Of a DNA stretch of 64,000 bases, positions 42,349 to 51,149 are shown piece by piece. A program made the translations under genes and the position numbers. The notes under the pieces were generated by a model that did no database searches, was not told where the DNA came from, and saw only the letters and a program-made list of their open reading frames with translations. The first letter of the stretch is position 1; every line of letters starts with the position of its first letter. The stretch comes from Brevibacterium limosum (GTDB lineage Bacteria; Actinomycetota; Actinomycetes; Actinomycetales; Brevibacteriaceae), in contig NZ_CP050154.1 in assembly GCF_011617705.1 (NCBI RefSeq), positions 248,001-312,000 on the forward strand, read 5' to 3'.

Positions 42349-42816
42349 TCAGAACAGCCCGCTGAGCAGCTCGTCGACCTGCAGCGAGTAGGCGACGATG
42401 AGGGTGAGCCCGGTGGCGATCCACGCGATCTCCTTGTCCTGGGCGAAACCGCGCAGCGGGCCCCGCCCGCAACGCAGACCGCCCGCCAGGACGATGCCGA
42501 GATCGATGATCCACCAGATCCCCAACCCGCCGAGGCTGACCAGCTTGAGCACGCCCGTGCGGTATCTGCGGGTGTAGAACCGATCCAGACCGAGGAAGCC
42601 GAAGAGCAGGGACAGCAGCCACGTGATGACGAAGGAGCGGTTGCCGAGGCCGTCCGGGTCGGGGTCGTCGAGCGGGGCGAGGGATTCGAGGGACGAGGCG
42701 GAGACACCAGGGGAGGGCACTGCCGGATTGTGCTCCGCAGCGGACGAGGCGGAGGGCGCGGCAACACTGTTCGCGGCAGCTTCGCCGGGTGCGGGGATCT
42801 CGTCGGTCGCCGTCAT
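42349..42816 (-). CDS. TM2-domain membrane protein
   Basis: A 155-residue protein. A Pro/Ala/Ser-rich N-terminus (about 1-58) precedes the TM2 domain: RSFVITWLLSLLFGFLGLDRF, then TRRYRTGVLKLVSLGGLGIWW and IIDLGIVL, two paired membrane segments with the conserved D/RF motif, and a third hydrophobic segment near the C-terminus. TM2 proteins are of unknown function. The start lacks a strong Shine-Dalgarno. Confidence 0.85.
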   Translation of the reverse strand: MTATDEIPAPGEAAANSVAAPSASSAAEHNPAVPSPGVSASSLESLAPLDDPDPDGLGNRSFVITWLLSLLFGFLGLDRFYTRRYRTGVLKLVSLGGLGIWWIIDLGIVLAGGLRCGRGPLRGFAQDKEIAWIATGLTLIVAYSLQVDELLSGLF

Positions 42817-42898
42817 CGCTGTGGTCGTCCATTCACTGCTCGTCGAACTTATGGTCTCACCCTATGAAGCGGCGGGCCGCCTCGGCGATGGGGTTATC

Positions 42899-42964
42899 CT
42901 CCGCATCCGCGGAACCGCAAGACCGCACGACCGCGCGTTCGCGCATCAGCTCCGCATCCGCGGA
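42899..42964. repeat. 15-bp direct repeat pair
   Basis: CTCCGCATCCGCGGA occurs at 42899-42913 and again at 42950-42964, 51 bases apart, upstream of the MFS gene. Each copy contains the palindrome TCCGCGGA. A dimeric regulator site is possible. Confidence 0.5.
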
Positions 42965-43007
42965 CCCCGCGGTGTCCGGTCTCACACGGTCCGGGACTCG
43001 GAATCGT

Positions 43008-43037
43008 TTGAGCCGGTGCTCCTGGCGGGCATAGCGT
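43008..43037 (+). promoter_or_regulatory. Leaderless promoter of the MFS gene
   Basis: TTGAGC (43008-43013) and TAGCGT (43032-43037) are separated by 18 bases, and the -10 lies exactly 7 bases before the ATG at 43045. No Shine-Dalgarno with usable spacing is present. Confidence 0.6.
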
Positions 43038-43044
43038 GGGGACC

Positions 43045-44346
43045 ATGAGCACAGGTGAGCCGAGTCCGACGAGCACTCGGCGCACCGTCGCGGCGGTGTT
43101 CCTCGCGGGGGTCTCCGTCTTCCTCGTCCTCTACGAGACCCAGGGCCTGCTGCCGGCGATCCGGGACGCCTACGGAATCGACGGTCCGACCGCGAGCCTG
43201 ACCGTCTCCGCGACGAACGTGGCCATGGCCTGCTTCCTCATCCCGTTCTCCATGCTCGCCCCGCGCATCGGCCATGCCCGGCAGATCGGTGCGGGAGTGA
43301 TCGTCGCGGCGATCCTCGCTCTCGTCCTGCCCTTCACACCGACCCCGGAGCTGCTCATCGCCGTCCGGTTCCTCCAGGGCCTGGCGATCGCCTCGGTGCC
43401 GGCCACGGCCATGGCCTACCTGTCCCTGCGGCTGCCGCCCGCCGCCCTGCCCGGAGCGATCGGTGTCTACATCGCCGGCAACACGATCGGCGGACTCTGC
43501 TCGAGGCTGCTCACCGGGCTGGCCTCCGAATTCCTCGGCTGGCACGGCGGACTCGCGTTCACCGCGGCCGTGTCACTGATCTTCGGCCTCATCGTCGTCT
43601 GGCTGCTGCGCCACGACCTCTTCTCCACCGCCCGCAGCCGCGCCGTCCTCGACACGGATCCCGGCGAGCCCGATCCGACCGAGGCCGATTCCACCATCAC
43701 CGAGGCGGCCGACCGTGACGCTGTCACCGCAGTCGGGGAGGTCGACGAGGCCGGGAGCGCACCACCGCCTCGGCGGGCGATTCCGCTGAGCGGGGGACTG
43801 TGGCGGATCTACCTCACCGGGTTCCTGTGCATGATCGTCTTCGGCGGATCATTCACGATGCTGGGCACCCGCCTGCAGCAGGACCCGTGGCATCTGAGCG
43901 AGGGCGCGGTCGCCCTGTTCTTCCTCATCTATCTCGTCGGCACCGTCGTCACCACGTACTACGGGCGCCTGGCCACGAAGTACCCGCGCACCCGGATCAC
44001 CCTGGCCGGAATGGTCATCGCGCTCGTCGGCGCGGGACTGACGCTCGTCGAATCGCTCGTGGTGATCATCCTCGGCATGTCGCTGCTCACCGCCGGATTC
44101 TTCCTCGGACACACGGGTGCCTCCGCGGCTGCCAGCGCCGCCCGCCCGGGAGTCGACTCGACCCGATCGTCGGCCATCTACCTCACCGTGTACTACCTCG
44201 GCACGAGCCTCGGCGCCTGGCTCTCGGCGGTCCTCTTCGCCGACTTCGCCTGGCCCGGCGTCGTCGGCATGTGCGCGGCGTCCCTGATCGCCGTGTTGGT
44301 CTTGACGCTGACGGGAGCTCCGATAGGGTTCAGGAAACGCAACTGA
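43045..44346 (+). CDS. Major facilitator superfamily transporter
   Basis: A 433-residue transporter with about twelve hydrophobic segments and a central polar loop (about 190-245, rich in Asp, Glu and Thr). The MLAPRIGHARQIGAG loop between helices 2 and 3 and the EFLGWHGGLAFTA segment fit the YnfM/AraJ-like DHA1 exporters (arabinose or drug efflux). Substrate unknown. The start is set by the leaderless promoter; GTG at 43036 would place the start within the -10 box. It is followed by an enoyl-CoA hydratase on the same strand after 106 bases. Confidence 0.87.
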   Translation: MSTGEPSPTSTRRTVAAVFLAGVSVFLVLYETQGLLPAIRDAYGIDGPTASLTVSATNVAMACFLIPFSMLAPRIGHARQIGAGVIVAAILALVLPFTPTPELLIAVRFLQGLAIASVPATAMAYLSLRLPPAALPGAIGVYIAGNTIGGLCSRLLTGLASEFLGWHGGLAFTAAVSLIFGLIVVWLLRHDLFSTARSRAVLDTDPGEPDPTEADSTITEAADRDAVTAVGEVDEAGSAPPPRRAIPLSGGLWRIYLTGFLCMIVFGGSFTMLGTRLQQDPWHLSEGAVALFFLIYLVGTVVTTYYGRLATKYPRTRITLAGMVIALVGAGLTLVESLVVIILGMSLLTAGFFLGHTGASAAASAARPGVDSTRSSAIYLTVYYLGTSLGAWLSAVLFADFAWPGVVGMCAASLIAVLVLTLTGAPIGFRKRN

Positions 44347-44452
44347 TCGCTCGTTCAGGGTCACCGGTGCCTGCGCCGGCGTCCTGCGGTCGGAACGTGT
44401 CCCGCCTTCGCCGGCTGCTGCTGCACCGGCTCCGCCTTCGAAAGGTCAGCTC

Positions 44453-45352
44453 ATGCCCGAGACCACCGACTCGACCATCGTCTACTCGATCACCGACGGG
44501 GTCGCCCATGTCGAGATCGACCGTGCCGAGAAGCTCAATTCGCTCACCCGAGAGGTCTTCGAGGACCTCGTCGAGGCGGGGCTCGCGCTCAAGGACTCGA
44601 CCGAGGTCAAGGCCGTGGTCCTGTCCGGTCGCGGTCGTGCCTTCAGCGCGGGCCTCGACTTCACCGAACTCGCGCGGATCGCCGAGGCGGGAACCGCGAC
44701 CCGTTCGTCGGCTGAGGAAGCGGCCGCTGAGAAGGCCGCCGAGGACACCCCCGGTACCGGTGAGTCGGGTGCTGCGGACTCCGTGGCCGCCGCCGTCGAT
44801 GTCGGAGAGCGACTCGGTTCGGCCCGGGCCCTGGCACAGAAGGCCGTGCACGTGTGGTCCCTCGTCGAGGTTCCGGTCATCGCGGCCGTGCGCGGGGCGG
44901 CGCTCGGCGGCGGGCTGCAGATCGCCCTGGGTGCGGACATGCGCGTGGCCGGCCCCGATGCGAAGCTCTCGCTCATGGAGCTCAACTGGGGAATCATCCC
45001 CGATATGTGCGGCACCCAGCTGCTGCCGCGCCTCGTGGGACCGGCGCAGGCGAAGAAGCTCATCGTCACCGCCGATACGATCGGTGCCGAAGAAGCGCTG
45101 CGCATCGGCCTCGTCGACGAGATCGCCGAGGATCCGCTCGCCCGGACACTCGAACTGGCCGGGCAGATCGCCGGACAGTCAAGGCCGGCGCTGGTGTGGG
45201 CGAAGCGCCTCGTCGACCTCTCGTACGACTCAGATCTGACCACCGGACTCGACGCCGAGCAGGAAGCGCTGGCCGAGCTGCTGGGAACCGACGAGCAGAA
45301 GCAGGTCGTAGCCGCACGCCTGGCCGCGATGAAGGCCCGGGCGAAGGGCTGA
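44453..45352 (+). CDS. Enoyl-CoA hydratase/isomerase family protein with central insert
   Basis: A 299-residue crotonase-fold protein. The oxyanion-hole segments are GRGRAFSAGLDFTEL (about 61-75) and AAVRGAALGGGLQIALGADM (about 144-163). Between them an Ala/Glu/Ser-rich insert (about 80-120) enlarges the loop that covers the substrate; it makes the protein about 40 residues longer than usual. GAAAGG lies 8 bases before the ATG. The last codons and stop are repeated twice more downstream (see repeat). Substrate unknown. Confidence 0.85.
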   Translation: MPETTDSTIVYSITDGVAHVEIDRAEKLNSLTREVFEDLVEAGLALKDSTEVKAVVLSGRGRAFSAGLDFTELARIAEAGTATRSSAEEAAAEKAAEDTPGTGESGAADSVAAAVDVGERLGSARALAQKAVHVWSLVEVPVIAAVRGAALGGGLQIALGADMRVAGPDAKLSLMELNWGIIPDMCGTQLLPRLVGPAQAKKLIVTADTIGAEEALRIGLVDEIAEDPLARTLELAGQIAGQSRPALVWAKRLVDLSYDSDLTTGLDAEQEALAELLGTDEQKQVVAARLAAMKARAKG

Positions 45353-45418
45353 GGTCGTCCTCGCCCGCGCAAAGGGCTGAGGTCGGCTTCGCCCGCGCGA
45401 AGGGCTGAGGTCGTCCTC
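45335..45418 (+). repeat. Three 28-bp tandem repeats over the stop codon of the hydratase gene
   Basis: Three near-identical 28-base units start at 45335, 45363 and 45391. Each contains GCGAAGGGCTGAGGTCGTC or a close variant, so the end of the gene (Ala-Lys-Gly-stop) is present three times; only the first copy is in use. The units differ by a few bases. Confidence 0.85.
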
Positions 45419-45471
45419 GCCCGTGTCCTGCTGCGAACAGCCGGGCGCGCGGATCGAACGACGGGCCGGAC

Positions 45472-46173
45472 TCAGGAACCGCGCTTGGAGGGGAACTCCG
45501 GGCGGACGGGGTCGATGATCCGGTCTGCGGCGACCGCCTCGGCGACGGTGGAGAATTCGGAGAGCTCACGCAGCAGGACGAATGTCGGACGCATGAGCTT
45601 CAGCCGCCCGGCTCCTTCATCGGCGAGGATGCCGGTCACCGAACGCCACTCGCTCGTGTGCGCCTCCGTCGTCTGATGGTGAGCGCCGACGAGCTCGGTG
45701 GCCGCGATCGTATAGAAATACGTGTCGAAGCGCTTGGGCCGTCCCAGGGGAGTCACCCAATTCGCCCACGGCAGGAGCCCGGCCGGGTCGAGGATCGCGC
45801 CCGTCTCCTCCTCGACCTCACGCACGGCGGTGGCGAGCAGGACGCGCCACCCCTCGGCATCCTCGGCGATGGTCGATCGGGACCATGCGGAGGTGTGCAC
45901 CTGCGGATCGGGGACGATGATGGTCGGAGCGGTCGTGGAATCGACGGGGTCGACGCGACCGCCGGGGAAGACGACGACACCGGCGGCGAAATCCATCGTC
46001 GACACACGGTGCTGGACGAAGACCTCGAGCCCCTCGTCCCCGTCGCGAAGCATGAGCACGCTGACGGCGGGCCTGATCGGCACCGCCTCGGGGTCGGTGA
46101 TATCGGGACCGCGGCTCGCGCTGTCGGCCGTATCCGAACGGTCGGAGCCCTCGGGGTTGATATCTCGAATCAC
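45472..46173 (-). CDS. NUDIX hydrolase
   Basis: A 233-residue protein of the long NUDIX group related to NUDT19-type CoA diphosphatases. FPGGRVDP precedes the box, which ends in REVEEETGA; the upstream glutamate of the classical GX5E part is replaced by alanine (GWRVLLA), a deviation common in this subgroup. It probably cleaves a CoA or nucleotide diphosphate linkage with Mg2+. The GTG at 46173 is chosen because GAAGGTG lies 7 bases upstream; GTG at 46183 is an alternative. It converges with the hydratase gene. Confidence 0.82.
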   Translation of the reverse strand: MIRDINPEGSDRSDTADSASRGPDITDPEAVPIRPAVSVLMLRDGDEGLEVFVQHRVSTMDFAAGVVVFPGGRVDPVDSTTAPTIIVPDPQVHTSAWSRSTIAEDAEGWRVLLATAVREVEEETGAILDPAGLLPWANWVTPLGRPKRFDTYFYTIAATELVGAHHQTTEAHTSEWRSVTGILADEGAGRLKLMRPTFVLLRELSEFSTVAEAVAADRIIDPVRPEFPSKRGS

Positions 46174-46398
46174 GGTCAGCACCTTCGCTCTCAGCAATTG
46201 ATGTCGCCTTCCAGTATGCCCGCGCACCCTCGCCGAGGCGGAGCCGGGGTGCCCGGACGGGTGATGCCCGTGGTCAGAGGGGATGCGCCGGTCCGTGCGC
46301 GAACCCGGTCAGGATACGATGGTGGGCGATGCAGAACCTCGAACTGAGGTGCAAGACCCAACCGGTGACGATCAAGGGCGGGACTGAACGGGCAAGTT

Positions 46399-47895
46399 AT
46401 GAGCAGCTTCGGGATCTATCCGTTCATCGACATCGATTCGGCATGGCCGAATTGGGTGATCATCACCCTTCTGCTGATCGATCTCATCATCCGCATCGTC
46501 GCGCTCGGCTGGATTCCGCACAACCGCAAGCCGTCGGTCGCACTCGGGTGGCTGCTCGCGATCTTCCTCATCCCCTATGTGGGCATCGCGGCGTTCCTGC
46601 TGCTCGGTTCGGCGAAGCTCCCGAAGCGGCGGAGGGACAAACAGTCGCAGATCAACGACCTCATCCGTGATCAGATCCGGAATCGGCCGATCATCGGGCA
46701 GAAGGACCATATGCCCGAACCGCTGAGCACCGCCGCACAGCTCAATTTCGACCTCGGCGCCCTGCCGATGACCCACGGCAACGACTTCGAACTCCACGTC
46801 GACAACCACGCCTGCATGGACGCGATGGCCGACGCCGTCGACGAGGCGAAGCGGTTCGTGCACTTCGAGTTCTACATCGTCGCCATCGATGACACGACGA
46901 GGCGGCTGCTCGATTCGCTCCTGGCCGCGCACGAGCGCGGGGTGAGCGTGCGCATCCTCATCGACCATGTCGGGTCACTCGGCTATCCGGGGTATTCGGA
47001 ACTCGTCAAGAGGCTCGACTCCTCGGGCGTGAGCTGGCGTCGGGCGCTGCCTATCCGGCCGTGGCGGGGCGAGTATCAGCGTCCGGATCTGCGCAATCAC
47101 CGCAAGATCCTCGTCGTCGACGGTGACGTCGCGTTCACCGGTTCCCAGAACATCATCGACCGCTCCTACAACAAGGCGCGCAATCGGCGGAAGGGCTTCC
47201 AGTGGAAGGACCTCTCGCTCGAATGTCGTGGACCGGTCGTCGAAGAGCTCGATGCGGTGTTCATCACCGACTGGTATTCGGAGACCGACGAAATCGTCGA
47301 CGAACCCGACAGCTTCGAACTCGATGCCCCCGAATCCGGCGGGATCCAGGCCCAGGTCGTGCCCTCGGGGCCGGGGTTCGAAGACGAGAACAACCTGCGG
47401 CTGTTCAACCACCTCATCTACAACGCGAACCGCAGCATCGTCGTGTGCTCACCGTACTTCGTGCCCGACGAATCGCTGCTGCACGCGCTGACGACCGAAG
47501 CGCGCTCGGGTGTCGATGTGCGCCTCTACGTCGGGGAGACGAGCGACCATTCGCTGACTCACAAAGCACAGCAGTCCTACTACGATGACCTCGTGCGGGC
47601 CGGCGTTCGGATCTTCATGTACCACGCGCCCACGGTGCTGCATTCGAAGTTCCTCATCATCGACGACGACGTCTCGATCATCGGTTCCTCGAACATGGAC
47701 GAACGGTCGTTTGCCATGAACCTCGAAGTCACGATGTTCATCGTCAACGAGGAGTTCGCCCAGCGCATGTACGAGCTCGAAGCCGAACACTACGCCCCGA
47801 ACTCCGTCGAACTCGACGCCGACGAGTGGGCGAGCCGGCCGCTGCTGAAGAAGTATCTGGAGAACGTCGCCCGACTGACGAGCTCGCTGCTGTAG
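46399..47895 (+). CDS. cls: Cardiolipin synthase, phospholipase D type
   Basis: A 498-residue membrane enzyme that joins two phosphatidylglycerol molecules. Two N-terminal membrane segments (about 18-38 and 46-67) are followed by two PLD domains, each with an HKD motif: HRKILVVDGDVAFTGSQN (about 234-251) and HSKFLIIDDDVSIIGSSN (about 415-432). Length and order are as in bacterial ClsA-type enzymes. No strong Shine-Dalgarno precedes the ATG. It stands alone; the next gene is convergent and 38 bases away. Confidence 0.9.
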   Translation: MSSFGIYPFIDIDSAWPNWVIITLLLIDLIIRIVALGWIPHNRKPSVALGWLLAIFLIPYVGIAAFLLLGSAKLPKRRRDKQSQINDLIRDQIRNRPIIGQKDHMPEPLSTAAQLNFDLGALPMTHGNDFELHVDNHACMDAMADAVDEAKRFVHFEFYIVAIDDTTRRLLDSLLAAHERGVSVRILIDHVGSLGYPGYSELVKRLDSSGVSWRRALPIRPWRGEYQRPDLRNHRKILVVDGDVAFTGSQNIIDRSYNKARNRRKGFQWKDLSLECRGPVVEELDAVFITDWYSETDEIVDEPDSFELDAPESGGIQAQVVPSGPGFEDENNLRLFNHLIYNANRSIVVCSPYFVPDESLLHALTTEARSGVDVRLYVGETSDHSLTHKAQQSYYDDLVRAGVRIFMYHAPTVLHSKFLIIDDDVSIIGSSNMDERSFAMNLEVTMFIVNEEFAQRMYELEAEHYAPNSVELDADEWASRPLLKKYLENVARLTSSLL

Positions 47896-47933
47896 ACGCC
47901 GACCAGGTCGCTGCGTCAGTCTGCCGGCGACGT

Positions 47934-48329
47934 TCAGTCGTCGTCGGCGACTCCGGCCGGTCCCTCATCGTCGAGGTGACGTTCGGGATCGGCGATCGAG
48001 TCGTGGGCCTTCGGCGACGACGCGTGCTTGTCAGCACCGCCCGCTGCCTTCGCAGCAGCCGAATCCTCGTCGCCGTCGAATTCGGAGACGGGAGCGTTCG
48101 TGGCAGCTGCGGCATTGACCTTGTCGGCCGCGGTCTGGACGGCATCGGCGACAGCAGGCGACTTCTCGCGGATCGACTGGTTGGCCTTCTCGACGGTGTC
48201 CTGGACGCGCGGGTCGGTCCACAGATCCTGAGCCTGAGCCTTCAGCCGCTCGTAGCTCTGACGCCCGGTGCGTGATCCCAGAATGAATCCGACTCCGAGA
48301 CCGGCTAGGAGAATCAATCTCTTCTTCAT
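47934..48329 (-). CDS. YtxH-like small membrane-anchored protein
   Basis: A 131-residue protein with an N-terminal membrane segment (MKKRLILLAGLGVGFILGSR), the GSRTGRQSYERL motif typical of actinobacterial YtxH-like proteins, a helical charged part and a disordered acidic Ala-rich tail. GAGGAGC lies 8 bases before the ATG. The family is linked to general stress but its function is unknown. It is convergent with cls. Confidence 0.78.
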   Translation of the reverse strand: MKKRLILLAGLGVGFILGSRTGRQSYERLKAQAQDLWTDPRVQDTVEKANQSIREKSPAVADAVQTAADKVNAAAATNAPVSEFDGDEDSAAAKAAGGADKHASSPKAHDSIADPERHLDDEGPAGVADDD

Positions 48330-48481
48330 GGTCTTGCTCCTCTTCGCAACTAGACGTCACCGCATTCGGCTCTGCTGTGCGACACAGGTCCGGGCAACGA
48401 TGTGGCAGCGCACGGGCACTGTGTCCTCGGCATCCAGCTTATACCGAGTCGGGCCCGTAGGGGTATGGATTCGCGCAGTCC

Positions 48482-49525
48482 TCAGCGGGGCTCGCCGACG
48501 CTCGGCTGCTGCTGGGTGATGCAGTGGATTCCACCGCCGCGAGCATAGAGTGCGCGCGCATCGACGCCGACGACCTTCCGCCCCGGATAGACGCGCTCGA
48601 GCACGGCGACCGCCTCGGCGTCCAGCGGATCGTCGAAGGTGCACGCGATGACCCCGCCGTTGGTGACGAGATGATTGACATACGAGTAGTCGACCCACCC
48701 CTCCTCGTCGCGCAGCACTTCGGGGGCGGGGATCGGCACCACCTCGAAAGGAGTGCCGTCGGCAGTGGTCTCAGCCGCGAACTGGTCCTTGAGCGCGCGA
48801 CTGAATTCGAAGTCCGGGTGTTCGGGATTGCGCTGATCGTGGACGAGGACGACCCCGGGGCTGGGCATCGTGGCGACGATGTCGACGTGTCCCCGAGTGC
48901 CGAAGGTCTGATTGTCCCGGTGCAGTCCGCGGTCGAGCCAGATGACCTTCTTCGCCCCGATCGTGCGGGCGAATTCCGCTTCGACCTCGGCCTCGATCAG
49001 CCCCGGATTGCGGCCCGGGTCGAGCTGAACGCTGCGGGTGGCGAGCACCGTGCCCTCGCCGTCGACGTGGAATCCGCCGCCTTCGTTGCGCAGGTCCGAG
49101 GACACCACGGGAGTTCCGGCGAGATCCGCGACGAACTGCCCGATGTGCTCATCGTGGTCCCACCTCGCCCACTCCTGCGCACCCCATCCGTTGAACACCC
49201 AGTCCACCGCGCGCAGCGCCCCCGCCTCGTCGACGACGAAGCTCGGCCCGATATCGCGCATCCACGCATCGTCGAGTTCGGCATTGACCACGGTGATCTC
49301 ATGGTTGATCCCCTCGCCGAGGTGGGCCCGAGCATGCTCGGCCTGTGCACTTGTCACCACGACCGTGACAGGGGTGAATTCGCTTGTGGCGCGGGCAACG
49401 GCGGCCCAGGTGGCGCGTGCTGCCTCGGCCTCGGTCTCCGTGTCGCCGAGGGCGTAGCCCGACGACGGGAACGCCATCCAGACTCGGTCCTGGGCGCCGG
49501 TCTCCGCCGGCATGTGCAACGTCAT
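48482..49525 (-). CDS. aguA: Agmatine deiminase
   Basis: A 347-residue enzyme of the peptidyl-arginine-deiminase-like family that converts agmatine to N-carbamoylputrescine. The catalytic cysteine is C335 in GGGIHCITQQ. Other guanidinium-site motifs are DDAWMRDIGP, NGWGAQEWARWDHD, EGGGFHVDGEG (glutamate) and DRGLHRDNQTFGTRGHVD (His and Asp). All key residues are present. GAAGGGA lies just before the ATG at 49525; the longer frame is rejected. No aguB or putrescine gene is adjacent. Confidence 0.92.
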   Translation of the reverse strand: MTLHMPAETGAQDRVWMAFPSSGYALGDTETEAEAARATWAAVARATSEFTPVTVVVTSAQAEHARAHLGEGINHEITVVNAELDDAWMRDIGPSFVVDEAGALRAVDWVFNGWGAQEWARWDHDEHIGQFVADLAGTPVVSSDLRNEGGGFHVDGEGTVLATRSVQLDPGRNPGLIEAEVEAEFARTIGAKKVIWLDRGLHRDNQTFGTRGHVDIVATMPSPGVVLVHDQRNPEHPDFEFSRALKDQFAAETTADGTPFEVVPIPAPEVLRDEEGWVDYSYVNHLVTNGGVIACTFDDPLDAEAVAVLERVYPGRKVVGVDARALYARGGGIHCITQQQPSVGEPR

Positions 49526-49772
49526 CGTTCGTCCCTTCGCTTGGCCGGTCACTGAGCCCGAGTGTAGCCAGAATGTCGCCGCGGTGATCGACGGATTTCG
49601 CAGCTCCCTCGCCGCATCTGCGCTCCGTCCGGCCTGAGGAGTCCACGTAGTCATCTGGGACAGTGGCCGGTCGCGGGAGTCCGTATAGTCTGGCAGGGAG
49701 TCAGAGAGCTGGCCGGGACACCGGAGCCCGGACACGGAGCCAGCGTTCGAACGTGTGCGAAGGAGGCAGGAA

Positions 49773-51005
49773 GTGGAAGACCAGGATCTGCAGGAGATGT
49801 TCGGCAGGCGGGGGACAGGGCCTCTGGCCGGAACCATCGTGGCCGACTTCTCCCGAGTCCTCGCCGGTCCCTACGCGACGATGATGCTGGCGGATCTCGG
49901 TGCCACGGTCATCAAGGTGGAGGGGAAGACCGGGGACGACACACGTCACTGGGCGCCGCCTCGGCGAGGGGACGATGCGACGTACTTCCTCACGGCGAAC
50001 CGGAACAAGCACTCCGTCGTCCTCGATTTCAAGGACTCCGACGACCTCGCCTTCGCCCAGCAGCTGGCCGCGCGTGCCGACGTGCTCGTGGAGAACTTCA
50101 AGGCCGGGGGACTGGCGAAGTACGGTCTCGACTATGAGACGGTCAGCGCGGTCAATCCCGGAATCGTCTACGCTTCGGTGACCGGTTTCGGTCGGGGCAA
50201 CCCGCAGCCGGGCTACGATCTGCTCATCCAGGGCCTGTCCGGATTCATGTCGGTGACCGGCTCCGAGGATTCGGGCCCTGTCAAGGCCGGTGTGGCCGTC
50301 GTCGACGTGATCACGGGACTGCACACGGCGGTGGGCGTCCTCGGTGCGCTCACCCACCGCACGGACACCGGAGTGGGGCAGCTCGTCGAGACGAACCTGC
50401 TGTCCTCGGCCCTGTCCGGGCTGGCGAATCAGACCTCGGCGTACGTGGCCGGCGGGGTCGTGCCGCAGGCGATGGGCAACAAGCACCCGAGCCTCTACCC
50501 GTACCAGCCGATGCCCACCGCCGAGGGGCAGATCATCATCGCGTGCGGCAACGACAAGCAGTTCGCCCGCCTCGCCGAGGTGCTCGGCCACCCCGAATGG
50601 GCGGCCGATGAACGGTTCGCGAACTTCGCCGATCGCAATGTCCACCGGGATGAGCTCGAGCCCGAACTCATCGCCGCACTGAGTGAGAAGACGAACCAGG
50701 AATGGTTCGACATCCTCACCGAGGCGGGCCTGCCCTGTGCCCCGATCAACTCGATCGCCCAAGGCGTGGACGTGGCTTCGTCGCTGGGACTCGAGCCCGT
50801 CGCCGAGGCGGGGGCCGGCGACCGCGTCATCCCCACCGTTCGCAACCCGATCCGGCTGTCCGAGACCCCGCCCAGCTACGAATTGGCTCCGCCGACGCTC
50901 GGCGATTCCACGGAAGCGGTCAAGGCCTGGCTGCGGGCGGTGGAGCAGACCGCGTCCGTGCGCAGCGTATCGGCGAGCCATCGGCCGTTCTGTGACCGCG
51001 AATGA
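49773..51005 (+). CDS. CaiB/BaiF family CoA-transferase
   Basis: A 410-residue class III CoA-transferase. RVLAGPYATMMLADLGATVIKVE (given in part: 28-50) is the signature N-terminus, VENFKAGGLAKYGLDY follows, and the catalytic aspartate is probably D178 in AVVDVITG. It moves CoA between an acyl-CoA and a carboxylic acid, often in catabolism of carnitine, bile acids or branched acids. The GTG at 49773 has AGGAGG 7 bases upstream. No dedicated pathway genes are adjacent. Confidence 0.87.
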   Translation: MEDQDLQEMFGRRGTGPLAGTIVADFSRVLAGPYATMMLADLGATVIKVEGKTGDDTRHWAPPRRGDDATYFLTANRNKHSVVLDFKDSDDLAFAQQLAARADVLVENFKAGGLAKYGLDYETVSAVNPGIVYASVTGFGRGNPQPGYDLLIQGLSGFMSVTGSEDSGPVKAGVAVVDVITGLHTAVGVLGALTHRTDTGVGQLVETNLLSSALSGLANQTSAYVAGGVVPQAMGNKHPSLYPYQPMPTAEGQIIIACGNDKQFARLAEVLGHPEWAADERFANFADRNVHRDELEPELIAALSEKTNQEWFDILTEAGLPCAPINSIAQGVDVASSLGLEPVAEAGAGDRVIPTVRNPIRLSETPPSYELAPPTLGDSTEAVKAWLRAVEQTASVRSVSASHRPFCDRE

Positions 51006-51149
51006 TTCCGCCGACATCCGGGCGGGCACTGCCACAGCTGAAGTACCCTAGTCACTGTGCGTTGTCACCGAGGGATCAGCAGAGCGGCCGACGAGTCGCG
51101 GAACCCGTGGTGACGGCAGTCGTATTCCCAAGAGAATTCCGGAACCGAG

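Noticed and set aside
45335..45418. Possible CRISPR or integron-type repeat
   Set aside because: Only three directly adjoining units without spacers, overlapping the end of a gene.
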